Shown here in pieces: positions 1-8,878 of a DNA stretch of 64,000 nucleotides (within the stretch, counting starts at the first letter, position 1; every line of letters starts with the position of its first letter). Source of the stretch: CAVTSA01 sp963737225 (GTDB taxonomy: Bacteria > Chloroflexota > Dormibacteria > Dormibacterales > Dormibacteraceae); the NCBI GenBank assembly GCA_963737225.1, contig CAVTSA010000002.1, forward strand, positions 682,001 to 746,000. The letters are read 5' to 3'. The notes below the pieces were generated by a model. It did not search any database and was not told the DNA's origin. It saw nothing but the letters and a program-made list of their open reading frames with translations. The position numbers were made by a program, and so were the translations under genes.

Positions 1-389
1 ACATCGGCGAGATCGCGCGGGCTGTGGAAGCCGCCGGCGCCGACGCGATCGCCGCGATCAACACGTTCGTCGGGATGTCGATCGACCTCGCCACCGGACG
101 CCCTCGCCTCGCGTTCGGGACCGGCGGCCTGTCAGGGCCCGCGATCCGGCCCCTCGCGGTCCAGCTCGCCTGCACGGCGTCGGCCGCCGTCTCGATCCCG
201 GTGGTCGGCATCGGCGGTATCGCGGGGGCCGGTGACGCGCTCGAGTTCCTCTACGCCGGCTGCCGCGCGGTGCAGGTCGGGACCGCCACGTTCGTGGACC
301 CGACCGCGATCGCGCGCACCACCACCGGCATCGAGGAACACCTCGAGAGGCTCGGCTTGCACGCGCTCGACGACCTCCCCCGTCTGTAA
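1..389 (+). CDS. pyrD: dihydroorotate dehydrogenase, C-terminal part (cut by window start)
   Basis: Only the last ~128 residues are present; the frame is open at base 3. The fragment has the phosphate- and FMN-binding end of a class 1 dihydroorotate dehydrogenase: NTFVGMSIDLATGRP, GGLSGPAIRP, then IPVVGIGGI and the AVQVGTATF strand. In the family this enzyme oxidises dihydroorotate to orotate in pyrimidine synthesis. The NT..GM.ID and GGLSGPAI..P pattern fits the 1B (NAD-linked, PyrK-partnered) type, but the catalytic Cys/Ser loop lies outside the window, so the subtype is inferred. The TAA stop is followed one base later by a 64-bp paired palindromic element. Confidence 0.85.
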   Translation, partial: IGEIARAVEAAGADAIAAINTFVGMSIDLATGRPRLAFGTGGLSGPAIRPLAVQLACTASAAVSIPVVGIGGIAGAGDALEFLYAGCRAVQVGTATFVDPTAIARTTTGIEEHLERLGLHALDDLPRL

Positions 390-390
390 G

Positions 391-454
391 GGACGTTTGT
401 CTACAGAGCGACGCCAAAACGCGCCCGGAAAGGTGCGTTCGTATACAAACGTCC
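391..454. repeat. paired palindromic intergenic element, family F3, copy 1
   Basis: A 64-bp unit beginning GGACGTTTGT and ending ACAAACGTCC. Each arm is itself close to a palindrome around GTATAC. A second copy of identical length is at 61417-61480; both share the outer arms, a GCGAC after the left arm and a GTGCG before the right arm. It starts one base after the pyrD stop, between convergent genes. There is no T-run, so it is not a standard intrinsic terminator. Confidence 0.85.
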
Positions 455-471
455 GCGCGCTCTGGGGGGGG

Positions 472-1573
472 TTAGCGCTGGGCGGGGTCGGCTCCCTCCG
501 GCACCGGCTCCGGCCGCTCGCAGCGGCTTCGCACGTCGACGCGCGGTGTGGGTATGGGCCGCGGTGAGCATCGACTCCATGATGTCGAGCACGTGAAGCG
601 CCAGCTCGGCGCTCGCGCGGTGCGGCACGCCGGCCCGCAGGGCGGTCGCCAGGTCGGCGACACCGTAACCGCGTCCCGCGTTCACGTACCCGGCAGACGT
701 CGGGATCGGCTGCCACTCCCGCTCGACCGGCCGCCAGATCTCGACCGTGCCGTCGAACCGGTTGGGGTCCGGCACCGAGAGCGACGCGTCGGTCCCGTGC
801 ACCTCGATCAAGGGCATCCGCGATTTGTGGACGTCGAAGCTCATGACCAGGGTGCTGAGCGCGCCCGACTCGTGCTCGAGCACGCCCGTCACGTGCGTGT
901 CGACGTCGACCGGGAAGACCGTGCCCGCCCGTGGCCCGGAACCGATGGTCCGGCTCGCGCGGCTGCGGCGGGCACCCCCTGACACCCTGGCTACCGGGCC
1001 CAGCAGCTGCACCAGCGCCGAGAGGTAGTAGGGGCCCATGTCGAGCAGGGGGCCGCCACCCGGCTGGAAGTAGAAGTCGGGATCCGGATGCCAGCCCTCG
1101 GGACCGGCGTTGGCCATCACCGCGGTCGCCGCGACCGGGGTGCCGATCAACCCGGAGTCGACGGCGTGACGGGCGGTCTGCGTTCCGATGCCGAGAACGG
1201 TGTCGGGGGCGCAGCCGATACGCAGACCCCCCGCCGCGGCCAGCGCGAGCATCTCGCCGGCTGCGGTGACCGTGGCCGCCAGCGGCTTCTCACCGTAGAC
1301 GTGCTTTCCCGACCGCAGGGCGGCCTTCGCGACCTCGGCGTGCGCCGCGGGCACCGTCAGGTTGAGGACGAGGTCGATCTCGCTGTCCGAGAGCAGCTCG
1401 TCGATCCCGCGCGCGGTGACCTCGGGATAGGCCGCCTGGACCTGGGCCGCCCGCGCCGGGTCGAGATCGGCCGCCGCCACCACGCCGACGTTCTCCAGCC
1501 GCCCGAGCGTCTCCAGGTAGGCGCCCGAGATCTTGCCGCACCCGACGACACCGATCGTCAACTGCCCTCCCAC
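472..1573 (-). CDS. Gfo/Idh/MocA-family oxidoreductase, frameshifted near its C-terminus
   Basis: NAD(P)-dependent oxidoreductase. It has an N-terminal Rossmann fold (IGVVGCGKISGAYLETL), the family EKPLA motif (KHVYGEKPLA) at about residue 95, and a C-terminal half with GGGPLLDMGPYYL. Family members oxidise sugars or inositols; the substrate here is unknown. GTG at 1573 is chosen because AAGGAGG lies 7 nt upstream (1581-1587). Near 545-552 the frame slips: the normal family ending (VRSRCERPEPVPEG, stop at 472) is in another frame. The uncorrected frame runs on into the adjoining repeat element and stops at 401. Confidence 0.8.
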
Positions 1574-1601
1574 CGCGATCCCTCCTTGGTCTCTCACAAA
1601 C

Positions 1602-1663
1602 CCGGAGTGTCCACACTCCGGTCCTACCCTGCCGCGTTCAGCACCCGACTGTGGACAGTCTGG
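1602..1663. repeat. paired palindromic intergenic element, family F2, copy 1
   Basis: A 62-bp unit. The left arm CCGGAGTGTCCACACTCCGG has perfect 9-bp half sites around a CC centre; the right arm CCGACTGTGGACAGTCTGG is a diverged copy with a GG centre. A second 62-bp copy is at 29255-29316. This copy overlaps the last codons and stop of cysG, so the cysG C-terminus (KPRLSTVGC) is encoded inside the element. Confidence 0.85.
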
Positions 1664-3038
1664 GCTTGCCGGCGACGGCGCCGGCGCTCGCGGAGACCAC
1701 GGCGCCGACGACGAGCAGCGCGGGGGGTTCGAGGCCCGGGAGACCGGTGCCGGACGACATCGCCCCCAGTGTGGTCCGCACCACCGCCTCGCCGGGTGTC
1801 GACGCCCCGGCCACCATCGCCACCGGGTGGTCCTCCCCCAGCTCGCCGGCCAGCTCACGCGCGATCAGCGGCGCCCGTTCGAACGCCATCAGCACGACCA
1901 GCGTGTCGGCGGAGCGGGCCAGCCGGCGCAGGTCGGCCGGCCCCTCCCGCGTGTGGGCGGTGCAGAAGGTGACTGACGTGGAGACGCCGCGCAGGGTGAG
2001 TGGGATGCCGGCGAGAGTCGGCCCGGCGGTCGCCGACGACACCCCCGGCAGCACGGTCACCTCGACGCCGGCGTCGCGCAGCGCCCCCAGCTCCTCACCG
2101 CCGCGCCCGAAGATGAACGGGTCGCCGCCCTTGAGACGCAGCACGTCGCGGCCGGCGCGGGCGGCGTCGACCATGGCCGCCACGATCTCCTCCTGCGGCG
2201 TGTAGTGCCCGCCCGCCCGCTTCCCTACGGAGCGGATCTCCGCGTGCGGGCCGCAGAGGGCCAGCACCCCCGCGTCGACCAGCGCGTCGTGGAGCACCAG
2301 GTCGGCTTCGAACAGCGCCTCCCGGACCGTGCGGGTCACGTGGTCGGGCGCCCCCGGTCCGGCGCCGGCCAGGATCACCCGGCCCGAAGCGGGTTCGGCT
2401 TCGATCGCGTCTCGGGCCTCGGCCGTCCGCCCCTCCCGCAGGAGACGGCGAGCGGGCGAACGCAGGGCCCGCCGGTAACGAGCCTCCTGCACCGCCGGTG
2501 ACACGCCTCGAGCCCGCAGGCGCCGGCGGAAAGCCCCCACCAGCCGCAGGAACGGACCCCATTCCGGGCCGAAGTCCTGCTCCAGCCGCCGCCGGATGGC
2601 CGACGCCAGGAGCGGGCTCTCGCCGGCGGTGGACACGGCGATCTTGAGCGGACCTCGATCGACGACCGCGGGCGCGATCCAGTCACAGAGCCCGGTCCGG
2701 TCGACGACGTTGAGCAGAGCGTGCTCGGCGTCCGCCTCCGCCCGTGCCCGCCGGTTGATCTCGGGGTCGTCGCTGGCGTCGATCACCAGTCGGGCACCGT
2801 GCAGGTCGCCCGTGGCGTAGGCGCGCTCGAGCCATAGCAGCCGGCCCGCCCGCGCGGCTTCCGTGATCGCGGGCTCGGCACGGGCGGCGACGACGGTCAG
2901 CTCGGCGCCCGCCTGCAAGAGCGGCGGGACCTTCCCGGCCGCGGTGTGGTTGCCGCCGAGGAGCACGACCCGCCGCCCCCGAAGATCCACGAAGATCGGG
3001 TAATAGCCGGCGGGGTCGGCCTCGACGGTGGTGGTCAC
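1638..3038 (-). CDS. cysG: siroheme synthase: precorrin-2 dehydrogenase/ferrochelatase fused to uroporphyrinogen-III methyltransferase
   Basis: About 466 residues. The N-terminal ~200 residues are the NAD-dependent dehydrogenase/ferrochelatase part (VVLLGGNHTAAGKVPPLL, VIDASDDPEINRRA, TAGESPLLASAIRRRLE). From about residue 215 the SAM-dependent methyltransferase follows (VILAGAGPGAPDHVT, VGKRAGGHYTPQEEI, LRLKGGDPFIFGRGGEE, VLPGVSSATAGP). Together they convert uroporphyrinogen III to siroheme, the cofactor of the enzyme encoded just upstream. GTG at 3038 overlaps the sulfite reductase stop (GTGA), so the two are translationally coupled. The last residues lie in a repeat element and may not be ancestral. 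Confidence 0.92.
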   Translation of the reverse strand: MTTTVEADPAGYYPIFVDLRGRRVVLLGGNHTAAGKVPPLLQAGAELTVVAARAEPAITEAARAGRLLWLERAYATGDLHGARLVIDASDDPEINRRARAEADAEHALLNVVDRTGLCDWIAPAVVDRGPLKIAVSTAGESPLLASAIRRRLEQDFGPEWGPFLRLVGAFRRRLRARGVSPAVQEARYRRALRSPARRLLREGRTAEARDAIEAEPASGRVILAGAGPGAPDHVTRTVREALFEADLVLHDALVDAGVLALCGPHAEIRSVGKRAGGHYTPQEEIVAAMVDAARAGRDVLRLKGGDPFIFGRGGEELGALRDAGVEVTVLPGVSSATAGPTLAGIPLTLRGVSTSVTFCTAHTREGPADLRRLARSADTLVVLMAFERAPLIARELAGELGEDHPVAMVAGASTPGEAVVRTTLGAMSSGTGLPGLEPPALLVVGAVVSASAGAVAGKPRLSTVGC

Positions 3039-4750
3039 GCCGACGCCCCCACCGCCGCGAAGCGCGCGCGCAGGTCCTCCAGCCCGACCTGGTGGCACCA
3101 ATCGCCGAACCCGCCGTCGGACCCACGCTCGGCCGCGAACGCCTCCAGCATCGGGCGCAGCGTCGGCACCAGGTCGGCGAGCGGGACGTTGTGCGCGTAG
3201 AGCTCGTTGAGGCGGGTGCCCTCGAAGTCGCCGCCCAGCAGCAGGTCGTACTTACCCAGCGTGGTGCCGACCAGGCCGACGTCCCCCAGGTAGGGCCGTG
3301 CGCAGCCGTTGGGGCAGCCCGTCATGCGAACGCTGAGGCGCTCCTCGGCGAGGCCGAGCCCGGCGAGGACACCGTGCAGCTCGCGGATCAGCGCCGGCAG
3401 CGCGCGCTCGGCCTCGGCCACGGCGAGGCCGCAGGTGGGGACCGCCGGGCAGGCCATGGAGTGCCGGATCGCGTTCGGGGTCTCTTCGGTGAGAGGGACC
3501 CCATGGTCGGTGAGCAGCGCGAGCAGCGCGGCCCGGTCCTGCTCGCGCACGTCGGCGATCAGGACGTTCTGCTGCGCGGTGAACCAGATCGTGGGCCGGA
3601 GCGTCTGCACGATCTCGCGGAGCGCGGTTCGCAGACGTACGCCGTCACGGTCGGCGATGCGCCCGTTCTCGACGAAGAGCCCGTAGAACCAGAGGCCGTC
3701 AGCCTGCCGGTGCCAGCCCAGGTGGTCGTCCGTGGGCGCCCATCGCAGCGGTCGCGGCGCTCGCAGCCGGAACGACAGCCGTCCCTGCACCTGCTCTCGA
3801 AACCAGCCCAGGCCCCGGTCGGCGAGCAGGTACTTGAGGCGAGCGTGCCGGCGGTCCTGGCGGTCGCCGAAGTCCCGCTGCACCGCGACCACCGCCCGGG
3901 CCAGCTCCACCACCTGCTCCGGCGCCACAAATCCCAGCGGCCGAGCGACCGCGGGGTAGGTCTCCGGCTTGTTGTGGGTCCGGCCCAGACCGCCCCCGAC
4001 CAGCACCGTGAATCCGGCCAGCCCGCCGGCCGGTGAACGCATCGCGACCAGCCCCAGGTCATGGCTGTAGACGTCGATGCAGTTGTCACCGTCGATCGCG
4101 ATCCCGACCTTGAACTTCCGGGGCAGGTACCGCTCGCCGTAGAGCGGCTCGGCCTCCCCCTCGGGCACGTCACCCACGCGCTCGCCGTCGACCCAGATCT
4201 CGTGGTACGCGCCGGTCTGCGCGGTGAGCCCCGAGACCACGCCGCCGAGCGCCTGCTCCACCTCTTCACGGAGCCGGTCACCCAGCGGGGCCGGGCAGCA
4301 CATCACGTTCCGCACCTGGTCCCCGCAGCCACCCAGGGTCGTCATCAGGGCTTCGTTGATGGTCCGGATCGACGCCCGCAGATCCCGTTTCAGCACGCCG
4401 TGCAGCTGCAGGTCCTGCCGGGTCGTGATGCGCAGGGTCCCGTCGCCCCAGCGTCCCGCGATCCCGTCGTGGGCCAGGTACCCCTCCGGCGTGACGCGCC
4501 CGCCGGGGATCCGGGTGCGGATCATCATCTGCCAGTGCCGTTCCAGGCCCGCCTTGCGCGCGGCCTTGCGCCGGTCCCGGTCGTCCTGCTGATAGGTGCC
4601 GTGGAACTTCAGCAGCTGGACCGTCTCCTCGCTGAAGCGGGCGGCACCGTCCTCCAGCTCCGCCGCGATCTCTCCACGGAGGTGGCGGCTTCGCTCCTTG
4701 ATCCCCTCGTTCGCGGAGAGGGGACGGTCGGCTGGGTTGCGATCGGGCAC
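3035..4750 (-). CDS. ferredoxin-type sulfite (or nitrite) reductase
   Basis: A 571-residue cytosolic hemoprotein with two ferredoxin-like/4Fe-4S domain repeats. Siroheme-[4Fe-4S] cysteines are seen in the MACPAVPTCGLAVAE and MTGCPNGCARPYLGDVG motifs. It should reduce sulfite to sulfide with six electrons from ferredoxin. Sulfite is preferred over nitrite because the downstream partner is cysG, a Cys-rich leader peptide lies upstream, and sat/cysC/cysH are at 29-32 kb. GTG at 4750 is chosen with an AGGAG-like site at 4761-4765; an in-frame ATG lies further up at 4807 but would overlap the hairpin. Confidence 0.88.
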   Translation of the reverse strand: MPDRNPADRPLSANEGIKERSRHLRGEIAAELEDGAARFSEETVQLLKFHGTYQQDDRDRRKAARKAGLERHWQMMIRTRIPGGRVTPEGYLAHDGIAGRWGDGTLRITTRQDLQLHGVLKRDLRASIRTINEALMTTLGGCGDQVRNVMCCPAPLGDRLREEVEQALGGVVSGLTAQTGAYHEIWVDGERVGDVPEGEAEPLYGERYLPRKFKVGIAIDGDNCIDVYSHDLGLVAMRSPAGGLAGFTVLVGGGLGRTHNKPETYPAVARPLGFVAPEQVVELARAVVAVQRDFGDRQDRRHARLKYLLADRGLGWFREQVQGRLSFRLRAPRPLRWAPTDDHLGWHRQADGLWFYGLFVENGRIADRDGVRLRTALREIVQTLRPTIWFTAQQNVLIADVREQDRAALLALLTDHGVPLTEETPNAIRHSMACPAVPTCGLAVAEAERALPALIRELHGVLAGLGLAEERLSVRMTGCPNGCARPYLGDVGLVGTTLGKYDLLLGGDFEGTRLNELYAHNVPLADLVPTLRPMLEAFAAERGSDGGFGDWCHQVGLEDLRARFAAVGASA

Positions 4751-4785
4751 TGGGGATGGGCTCCTGGGGTGGTTACGAACGGGGA

Positions 4786-4805
4786 GCCGGCGCGACGGCG
4801 CCGGC
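4786..4805 (-). promoter_or_regulatory. stable hairpin between Cys leader peptide and sulfite reductase start
   Basis: Perfect 8-bp stem GCCGGCGC / GCGCCGGC with a GACG tetraloop, 14 nt after the leader-peptide stop and about 20 nt before the reductase ribosome site. This position suits translation-coupled control of the downstream start. The role is inferred; the stem itself is directly visible. Confidence 0.55.
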
Positions 4806-4819
4806 ACGCGACGAAGCGT

Positions 4820-4912
4820 TCAGCGCACCGAACAGGCGCAGCCGGTTCGAAGCGCGTAATCGACCTCGAAGCGGCGTGTCAGCACAACCCCGTTGAGCCC
4901 GTCACGGACCAC
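4820..4912 (-). CDS. predicted cysteine leader peptide (attenuator) of the sulfite reductase operon
   Basis: A 30-residue ORF starting at GTG 4912 and ending LTRRFEVDYALRTGCACSVR. An inner GTG at 4885 would give 21 residues. The LTRR..VD...R....C layout matches the short sulfur-operon leader peptides known from Streptomyces and mycobacteria, where Cys codons near the end sense cysteinyl-tRNA supply. Here TGC-GCC-TGT precedes the stop by three codons. It sits alone in the ~200-bp gap upstream of the reductase and is followed by a strong hairpin. It is probably a cis-regulatory device rather than a functional protein. Confidence 0.6.
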   Translation of the reverse strand: MVRDGLNGVVLTRRFEVDYALRTGCACSVR

Positions 4913-4959
4913 GATCTCAGAAAGTCTACGGAAGCACCCCAAACGTGGCCGGGAGGCCC

Positions 4960-5970
4960 CTACCAGCGGAACCGGTCGGGTCCGAACTCGGCCTCGTAGA
5001 AGGGCGCCACCATGCGCCCCGGGGGCACCAGCGCGTCGATCTCGGCACGGTCCTCCTTGGTGATCTCGACCTCGATCGCGCCCAGGTTGTCTTCGAGCTG
5101 GTCGAACGTCCGGGGGCCGATGATCGGGCTCGTCACCCCCGGCTGATGGAGCACCCAGGCGAGGGCCAGCTGCGCGAGCGTGCAGTCCTTGCGCGCCGCG
5201 ATCGGCTCCAGCCCCTCCACCACGTCGAACACGCCCTCGGTCAACCGACGCTGCTGGAGCGGATTGTCGCCCTGCACCGCGAACCGGCTGCCCTCGGGTC
5301 GCTCGGCACCCCGGGCGTACTTGCCGGTGAGGAGGCCGCCGGCGATCGGGGACCAGGGGATGGTCGCGATGCCGTAGGTCCGCGCCATCGGGAGCAGCTC
5401 GCGCTCGACGCGACGATCGAGGAGGTTGTAGGGAGGCTGTTCGCAGACGAAGCGGTTGAGCCCCAGCTCCTTCGACGCCCAGAGCGCCTCCACCACCTGC
5501 CAGGCCCCGAACGTGCTGGTCCCGATGTAGCGGACCTTGCCCGCGCGGACCAGGTCGTCGAGCGCGCGCAGCGTCTCGTCGATCGCGATCTCGGGCCGCG
5601 GCCGGTGAAGTTGGTAGAGGTCGATGTAGTCGGTCTTGAGCCGGCGCAGGCTCTGCTCGCACTGGTCGATGATGTGGCGGCGGCTGGTCCCGTGCGCGTT
5701 CGGGTCGTCGTCGTCCATGGTGCCGTGCACCTTGGTGGCGAGCACCACCCGGTCACGCTTCCCGTTGCGGCGGAGGGCCTCCCCGGTGACCTCCTCCGAA
5801 CGGCCCCGGCTGTAGACGTTGGCGGTGTCGAGGAAGTTGATGCCGGCGTCGAGCGCGGCATCGATGATGCGGTACGACTCCTCCGGCTCGGTCCGGCCCC
5901 CGAACATCATGCAGCCCAGGCACAGCTCGGAAACCTGGACACCGGTGCGCCCGAAAAGTCGTGTCCGCAT
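4960..5970 (-). CDS. aldo/keto reductase
   Basis: 336 residues, a single TIM-barrel NADPH-dependent oxidoreductase of the YghZ/Kv-beta-like AKR group. The catalytic tetrad is visible: Asp in GINFLDTANVYSRGRSEE, Tyr in the same segment (VYS), Lys in VLATKVHG and His in LYQLHRPRP. The C-terminal nucleotide-binding GPRTFDQLEDNL is present. Family members reduce aldehydes and ketones; the substrate is unknown. ATG at 5970 is chosen because GGAGG lies 6 nt upstream (5977-5981). Confidence 0.88.
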   Translation of the reverse strand: MRTRLFGRTGVQVSELCLGCMMFGGRTEPEESYRIIDAALDAGINFLDTANVYSRGRSEEVTGEALRRNGKRDRVVLATKVHGTMDDDDPNAHGTSRRHIIDQCEQSLRRLKTDYIDLYQLHRPRPEIAIDETLRALDDLVRAGKVRYIGTSTFGAWQVVEALWASKELGLNRFVCEQPPYNLLDRRVERELLPMARTYGIATIPWSPIAGGLLTGKYARGAERPEGSRFAVQGDNPLQQRRLTEGVFDVVEGLEPIAARKDCTLAQLALAWVLHQPGVTSPIIGPRTFDQLEDNLGAIEVEITKEDRAEIDALVPPGRMVAPFYEAEFGPDRFRW

Positions 5971-6074
5971 GAGCAACCTCCAGCCTGTACGGGCGGCCTC
6001 CGCGGCGGGGCCTTGCTCCCGAAGCTACACCGCAAGCCGCCTCCCGAGTCGCGGCCGGAAAGCCGGCGCCGGAT

Positions 6075-7353
6075 TCAGCGGACGGCGGAGGTGGTCTTGG
6101 GTGCCGCGGCGGGGACCTGGGCCGCACCGAACGCCAGACCCACGGTGAGCGCGACCGCGATCAGGAGGCCGGCGTCGATGGACAGGGTGGCGGATGCCCC
6201 GAACGCCAGCCCGAGCACGCCGGCCTGAAGCGGACCGATCCAGTTGGTGGCGATCGCGCACCGCGCGTAGAGCCCCATCGCGGGCCCGCGGTGCCCATCC
6301 GGAACGATCTCCAGGAGCTGCCGCCCGACGATGCTGAGCAGCCACGTCTGCATGGCGCCCATGACCGCCAGCGTGACCAGGGTCAGGGGCCAGAGGGAGC
6401 TCCACCCGGCCAGGATCATCGCCAGCGCCCAGACCAGGCCCGGCCAGAGCAGAGAGCGGCGCAGCGCCGAGCGGGAACGCCAGAGCACGAACACGGTGCC
6501 CGCTGCGGCGCCCGCGGCGACCGCCGCCACGCCCGCGCCGAAGCCCAGCGCGCCGCTGTCGAGCCGGCCCGCGAAGAGCGACGGAAGCAGGGTGAGCCGG
6601 TTCATGCCGAGCGCGGAGAAGCCGCAACCGAGCACGATCAGCGCCGTCACCCGTGGCGGCCAACCCCCCCGCACGATGGTGCGCCAGGGCGGCGCCTCCT
6701 GCCACGGTCCGTCTCCGTTCACGAGCGCGGGCGTCTCGGCGACCGCGAGGAGCCCGGCCACCCCGGCCAGCATGGCGACCAGGATGGCGGCGAAACAGAT
6801 CGCGGGCGGCGCCCAGAAGAGGAGGACACCCGCCAGCGCGGCGCCCGCCAGCGAGGCCAGGTTCCAGGCGGAGGCCACCAGCGAAAGCCCGTTGGTGAGG
6901 TCCCGCCGTCCCACCAGGTCGACCAGGAAGGCCTGGCGAACCGGCGCGTCGGTCGCCTGCACGGCGCCCCAGAGGAGGGAGAACAGGAGCAGTGACCAGA
7001 CCCGCGTGGTGGGCGCCTGCGTGGCGGCGACCAGCACCAGCGCGCCGGCGATGCAGCAGAAGAGCGTCTGGGTGCCCAGGAGCAGCCGCCGCTGGGAGAC
7101 CGTGGTCAGCAGCAGCCGCGCGAAGGGTCGTCCGGCGGCCAGCGGGAGGTACTGCAAGGTGATCGCGACGCCGACCAGCAGCACCGACGCCGTGCGCGCG
7201 TACACGAGCCAGGCGATGGTGACGCCGAGCATGGACATGCCGACCATGGACAGGGCTCTGACCGGGCAGGTAGACGCGGAAGTTTCGGTGGCGCAGGGCC
7301 GCCAGTGCCCGCCCTCGCGGTGCCCCCCCGTTCGCGCGATAGAGCGATGACAT
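6075..7353 (-). CDS. MFS transporter (enterobactin-exporter-like), frameshifted near N-terminus
   Basis: About 425 residues with roughly 12 predicted membrane segments. It belongs to the MFS branch typified by the enterobactin exporter, with the ATDAPVRQAFLVDLVGRRDL loop and C-terminal GPAMGLYARCAIATNWIGPL. The expected N-terminus MSSLYRANGG...LRHRNFRVYLPGQ (ATG 7353) is in a different frame from LSMVGMSMLGVTIAWLVYAR, so one base has been gained or lost near 7257. Without correction the protein starts inside the first helix. Exported substrate is unknown. Confidence 0.75.
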
Positions 7354-7444
7354 CGTTGCGGTTTTCCGAATCATTACACGTCGCGCGTCGGCGTGAGGCG
7401 AACGGACCGTCGTCAGGCAGTCGCGCGCGACCGATACTTGGACC

Positions 7445-7903
7445 ATGCCGGCACTCCACGGGACCGTCTCCATCGCCGCCCCTGCCGACCGCGTCTGGTC
7501 CGCCGTCCTGGAGGACCTGGCGGGCATGCCGTCCTGGGCCCAGTACTTGAAGTCGGCCACCGTCGAAGGCGGCGGTCTGCCGGGCGTGGGGAAGAAGATC
7601 CGCCTCGACGTCGACGCCCCCGGCGACATCTCGCTGGTGATGGAGCCATCGGTCTGGGACCGGCCGCGGCGGGCGGCGGGTCAGTGGGTGGACGGCCCGG
7701 TGTCCGGAACCTGGTCGTACGACTTCGCGGCCGAGGGCGCCGGCACCGACGTCACCTATGACATGGAGGTCAAACTCGGCGGCATGCTGCGATTCGCCTC
7801 GGGGATGATCCAGGGGCGCCTCGACTCGGGCATCAAGGACGCCATGCGGCGGCTCAAAGAGGAGCTCGAGGATGGCGGCGGAGGGGACCCGGCGACTCCG
7901 TGA
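7445..7903 (+). CDS. SRPBCC (polyketide cyclase/CoxG-like) protein
   Basis: 152 residues with the START-like ligand-pocket fold: an N-terminal VSIAAPADRVWSAVLEDLAGMPSWAQYL, a central beta sheet (GTWSYDFAAEGAGTDVTYDMEV) and a long C-terminal helix (DSGIKDAMRRLKEELE). The family binds hydrophobic ligands and the specific role is unknown. It overlaps the CoA-ester lyase start by 4 bp (GTGA), so the two are probably co-transcribed. Confidence 0.75.
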   Translation: MPALHGTVSIAAPADRVWSAVLEDLAGMPSWAQYLKSATVEGGGLPGVGKKIRLDVDAPGDISLVMEPSVWDRPRRAAGQWVDGPVSGTWSYDFAAEGAGTDVTYDMEVKLGGMLRFASGMIQGRLDSGIKDAMRRLKEELEDGGGGDPATP

Positions 7904-8826
7904 CGGCCGAGGCCCGCGTGCAGGTCTGCCGCTCCTGCCTCTCCGTCCCCGCCGACAATCCCAGATTTCGAGACCGCGCGGCGAAGGTCCCGGCCGACAT
8001 GCTGCTGCTCGACCTGGAGGACTCGGTGGCGCCGCGGCAGAAGGCTGCCGGCCGGGTGGGCGCGGTGGAGGCGCTGCGCGCGCATCGGTACGAGGGTCGC
8101 TTCCGCACCGTGCGGGTCAACGCGGTGGACTCGCCCTGGGCGCTCGAAGACCTGTCCACGGTGGCGGAGGGCGCGGGCGAGCGGCTGCACGGGATCGTCC
8201 TGCCCAAGGTGGGATCGGTCGCGACCGTGGAGTGGGCGGATGTGCTGCTGACGCAGCTGGAGAAGCGCCACCGGCTGCCTCGTCTCGCGATCGACATCCA
8301 GATCGAGACCGCTGCCGGCCTGGAGCGCGTGGGCGACCTGGTGCGGGCCTCACCACGCCTTCGGGCGCTCCACCTGGGCGCCGGCGACCTGGCCGCCGAC
8401 ATGGGGCTCCCGGGGCTCGTGATCGGCGAGGAGGAGAGCGCGGCGGCGGGTCTCTGGGCCTACGTCCGGACGCGCTTGTTGGTCGCCGCACGCAGCGCCG
8501 GGCTGCTGGTGATCGACGGACCCTACGCCCGCTTCCGCGACCCGGACGGGCTGCGTCGAACGGCACGGCTGGCGGCGGGAGTCGGGTTCGATGGGAAGTG
8601 GGCGATCCATCCCGATCAGGTGCCGATTCTCCACCAGGTGTTCAGCCCCACGCAGGCCGAGGTCGACCGGGCAGGCGCGATCCTGCTGGCGTTCCGCCGG
8701 GCGACCGAGGACGAGGGGACGGCGGCGGCCGACTTCGAGGGGGAGATGATCGACGAGGCGACGCGGAAGATGGCCGAGCGGACTCTGGCGCGCGGCGAGC
8801 GGGCGGGGGTAACCCCACATTGCTAG
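7900..8826 (+). CDS. CitE-like CoA-ester lyase (HpcH/HpaI aldolase family)
   Basis: 308 residues, TIM barrel. Family motifs: RSCLSVPADNPRF at the N-terminus, MLLLDLEDSVAP (metal/CoA site), RTVRVNAVDSPW, IDIQIETAAGLERV with the Mg-binding Glu, LHLGAGDLAADMG, and GFDGKWAIHPDQ near the C-terminus. Relatives cleave (S)-citramalyl-, malyl- or citryl-CoA; which one is used here cannot be read. The stop lies inside an F5 repeat element, which encodes the last few residues. An acyl-CoA ligase follows directly, so CoA-thioester metabolism is likely. Confidence 0.85.
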   Translation: MTAEARVQVCRSCLSVPADNPRFRDRAAKVPADMLLLDLEDSVAPRQKAAGRVGAVEALRAHRYEGRFRTVRVNAVDSPWALEDLSTVAEGAGERLHGIVLPKVGSVATVEWADVLLTQLEKRHRLPRLAIDIQIETAAGLERVGDLVRASPRLRALHLGAGDLAADMGLPGLVIGEEESAAAGLWAYVRTRLLVAARSAGLLVIDGPYARFRDPDGLRRTARLAAGVGFDGKWAIHPDQVPILHQVFSPTQAEVDRAGAILLAFRRATEDEGTAAADFEGEMIDEATRKMAERTLARGERAGVTPHC

Positions 8827-8878
8827 CAAAATGACCGCAAAGTGCCCGCCTTAAGGTCGCGATGCTAGCAATGTGCGG
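8813..8878. repeat. paired palindromic intergenic element, family F5, copy 1
   Basis: A 66-bp unit with arms around TTGCTAGCAA (left) and TGCTAGCAATGTGCGG (right) and an inner GACC...GGTC stem. The second 66-bp copy is at 37436-37501. Here it overlaps the end of the CoA-ester lyase gene and supplies both candidate ATG starts of the following acyl-CoA ligase. Confidence 0.85.

Noticed and set aside
391..454. F3 elements as LexA or other classical operators
   Set aside because: They lie at gene 3' ends, not promoters, and their core GTTTGTATACAAAC does not fit the LexA form found at 61506.
8813..8878. Paired elements as a CRISPR array
   Set aside because: Each site has only two arms, with no array of spacers, and no cas genes are present.
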